From: Burkholderia sp. D-99
Lineage (GTDB): Bacteria; Pseudomonadota; Gammaproteobacteria; Burkholderiales; Burkholderiaceae
Assembly (NCBI RefSeq): GCF_011605345.1
Contig: NZ_JAAOXM010000005.1
Coordinates: 459,709-523,708 of the forward strand
Reading direction: 5' to 3'
DNA length: 64,000 nt
A model generated the notes under the pieces. That model was given only the letters and a program-made list of their open reading frames with translations, was not told the DNA's origin and made no database searches. Positions within the stretch are counted from its first letter, which is position 1. Every line of letters begins with the position of its first letter. Of this stretch, positions 62,648 to 64,000 are shown piece after piece. A program made the translations under genes and the position numbers.

Positions 62648-63685
62648 ATGCGCCGCACTCCCGATGTGCCTTCACCACTCGACATGACACGCGAATCCGA
62701 CTGGCTGAGCCGCTTCATGGCGCTCGTCACGGTTACCGGGAAGCTCGAAATCCGCTGCGCGTTCGGCGCGCCGTGGGCGGTCACGTATGAACGATCGCCT
62801 GCGTGCGAGATCCCGTATCACGTGGTGCTGCGCGGCCGCGCGATCCTCGAGAATCCCGACGATGGCACGGTGCGCGAACTCGGCGGCGGCGATCTCGTGC
62901 TGCTGCCGCACGGTTCCCCGCACGTGCTGCACGACGGCAGCGGGTTGCCGCCGGTGCCGGCGGTCAAGCGGCCCGGCGGTCACGTCTTCATCGGCGAGAA
63001 CGCGGGCACCGGCGAGCGGCTGGACATGCTGTGCGGGCGGTTCGTGGTTGCGCCGCCGCACGACCGGCTGATCCGGCGCCACCTGCCGGCCGATCTCGTC
63101 GTGCGCGCGGTGGCGGATAGCCGCACGCCGGACGCGCTGGCCGCCACCGTGCGGCTGACCGCCCTCGTGGAGCTGATGCGCGCCGAGTCGCTCGAGCAGC
63201 AGCTCGGCGGCCTCGCGATCCTGAACGCGCTGTCGGCGGCGCTGTTCGCGCTCGCGCTGCGCGCAATCAGCGATTCGGGGCAGGCACCGACCGGCCTGCT
63301 GGCGCTGGCCGGCCAGCCGCGCCTTGCGCCCGCGATCGTCGCGATGCTCGACGATCCGGCGAAGCCGTGGACGCTGCCCGAACTGGCCGCGCTGTGCAGC
63401 ATGTCGCGCGCGACCTTCATGCGCCACTTCCAGTCGAAGCTCGGGCACTCGGCCGCGGATCTGCTGACGGATATCCGGATGAGCCTCGCCGCGAATGCGC
63501 TGCGCCAGCCGTCGGCCAGCGCGGAGGCCGTGTCGGCCGACGTCGGGTATCAATCGGTGGCGGCGTTTCGCCGCGTGTTCACGCGCTGGGCCGGCATGAC
63601 GCCCGGCGACTGGCGGCGCCAGTCGCTCGGTGGCCCGCGCGATGCGGTGGCATTGGACGACGGTGTGGCCGGCGACGCGGAGTAG
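62648..63685 (+). CDS. AraC-family transcription regulator with cupin-type sensor domain
   Basis: The 345-residue protein has an N-terminal cupin-like sensor (about residues 40-160, EIPYHVVLRGRAILENP, GGGDLVLLPHGSPHVL) and a C-terminal pair of AraC helix-turn-helices (about 240-335, PELAALCSMSRATFMRHFQSKLG and VSADVGYQSVAAFRRVFTRW). A GGAG lies about 10 bases before ATG 62648; an internal ATG at 62684 is possible. The divergent GNAT gene is the nearest potential target. Confidence 0.87.
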   Translation: MRRTPDVPSPLDMTRESDWLSRFMALVTVTGKLEIRCAFGAPWAVTYERSPACEIPYHVVLRGRAILENPDDGTVRELGGGDLVLLPHGSPHVLHDGSGLPPVPAVKRPGGHVFIGENAGTGERLDMLCGRFVVAPPHDRLIRRHLPADLVVRAVADSRTPDALAATVRLTALVELMRAESLEQQLGGLAILNALSAALFALALRAISDSGQAPTGLLALAGQPRLAPAIVAMLDDPAKPWTLPELAALCSMSRATFMRHFQSKLGHSAADLLTDIRMSLAANALRQPSASAEAVSADVGYQSVAAFRRVFTRWAGMTPGDWRRQSLGGPRDAVALDDGVAGDAE

Positions 63686-63790
63686 GTGCGAAGGAGGCGG
63701 CGTCTGCGCCGGTTTCATGCATCGCATACGGTTCAGCGCTTAGACAGCGCACGGTTCGATGCCGGCCCCATCGCTATGGTTGCCCGGTGC

Positions 63791-64000
63791 GACGAACAGC
63801 TTGACGGACAGCGCGACGGACAGCGCGACGAATAGCTCGACGAACAGCGCAACGAACAGCGCGACGAATAGCGCGACGAACAGCCCGACGAACAGCCCGA
63901 CGAACAGCCCGACGAACAGCGCGACGAACAACTCGACGAACAGCCGGACGAACAGCCCGACGAACAGCCGGACGAACAGCCGGACGAACAGCCGGACGAA
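63791..64000. repeat. imperfect 12-bp tandem array running off the right edge
   Basis: The array is built on GACGAACAGCNN, with variants such as GACGGACAGC and GACGAATAGC and over 17 units visible. The plus frame would encode (TNSx)n and the minus frame a (LFVx)n hydrophobic repeat. Neither has a clear start or ribosome site inside the window. It continues past 64000, so its end and any linked gene are unseen. Confidence 0.8.

Overview
The window is GC-rich (roughly two-thirds G+C by eye), densely coded, and its gene families point to a Burkholderia, most likely of the cepacia complex. Its accessory, catabolic and regulatory content, with no ribosomal, tRNA or core-replication genes, suits a secondary chromosome. 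The organism is inferred from gene content and codon bias only. No rRNA, tRNA, CRISPR array, integrase or IS transposase was seen.

Layout. (1) 1-6500: an R-body (refractile body, reb) locus. Four RebB-family subunit genes and three unrecognised companions surround a divergent Crp/Fnr regulator and a small sigma factor; a CRP-geometry palindrome lies between these two. The broken N-terminal part of a DNase II-like gene sits at its left edge. (2) 6700-13220: a catabolic unit (flavin monooxygenase, RidA, DUF1028, ArgE-like deacylase) beside a divergent LysR regulator and NCS1 nucleobase permease. It looks like a pathway for a nitrogen-containing heterocycle or amide of unknown identity. (3) 13680-22130: a second RidA, a LysR/MFS efflux pair, a YdeP/FdhF-like molybdopterin oxidoreductase and a ClpC-like unfoldase with an N-terminal zinc-finger-like segment. 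(4) 22760-26016: an encapsulin nanocompartment locus. It holds the shell protein, a DyP peroxidase with a C-terminal encapsulin-targeting peptide, and a small GIY-YIG nuclease-like gene between them. (5) 26380-41980: mixed metabolism, stress and regulation. It includes PsiE, a glycine-zipper DUF1269 protein and its reduced paralogue, a MocR regulator, NAD-formate dehydrogenase, a Rieske-FAD reductase, MarC, a sigma-54 response regulator next to an rpoN paralogue, DUF1328, a HAD phosphatase and a SotB-like exporter. (6) 42140-46700: an SDR relic, a LuxR-type regulator, an amidase containing a hexanucleotide array, an 8-bp tandem array and an AcoR-like regulator without an AAA+ domain. (7) 46836-56573: an aromatic funnel. 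Aryl-alcohol and aryl-aldehyde dehydrogenases face catB-catA-benABCD, which has a perfect ATAC-N7-GTAT box upstream; a RidA gene broken by a stop codon follows. (8) 56800-64000: a secreted creatininase-like protein with a YncE-like beta-propeller, DUF1641, an orphan OmpR-type response regulator, small unknowns, a GNAT, an AraC regulator and a 12-bp tandem array running off the right edge.

Working together: the dehydrogenases at 46.8-49.5 kb plus BenABCD and CatA/CatB would convert benzyl alcohol through benzaldehyde, benzoate and catechol to muconolactone; catC and later genes are not in the window. The DyP would be packaged inside the encapsulin shell. The RebB-like proteins would assemble into R-bodies under the adjacent sigma factor and Crp/Fnr regulator.

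The window also holds an unusual number of short tandem arrays (6-, 8- and 12-bp units) and several decayed genes: the DNase II fragment, a frameshifted small gene, the SDR tail and a RidA with an in-frame stop.
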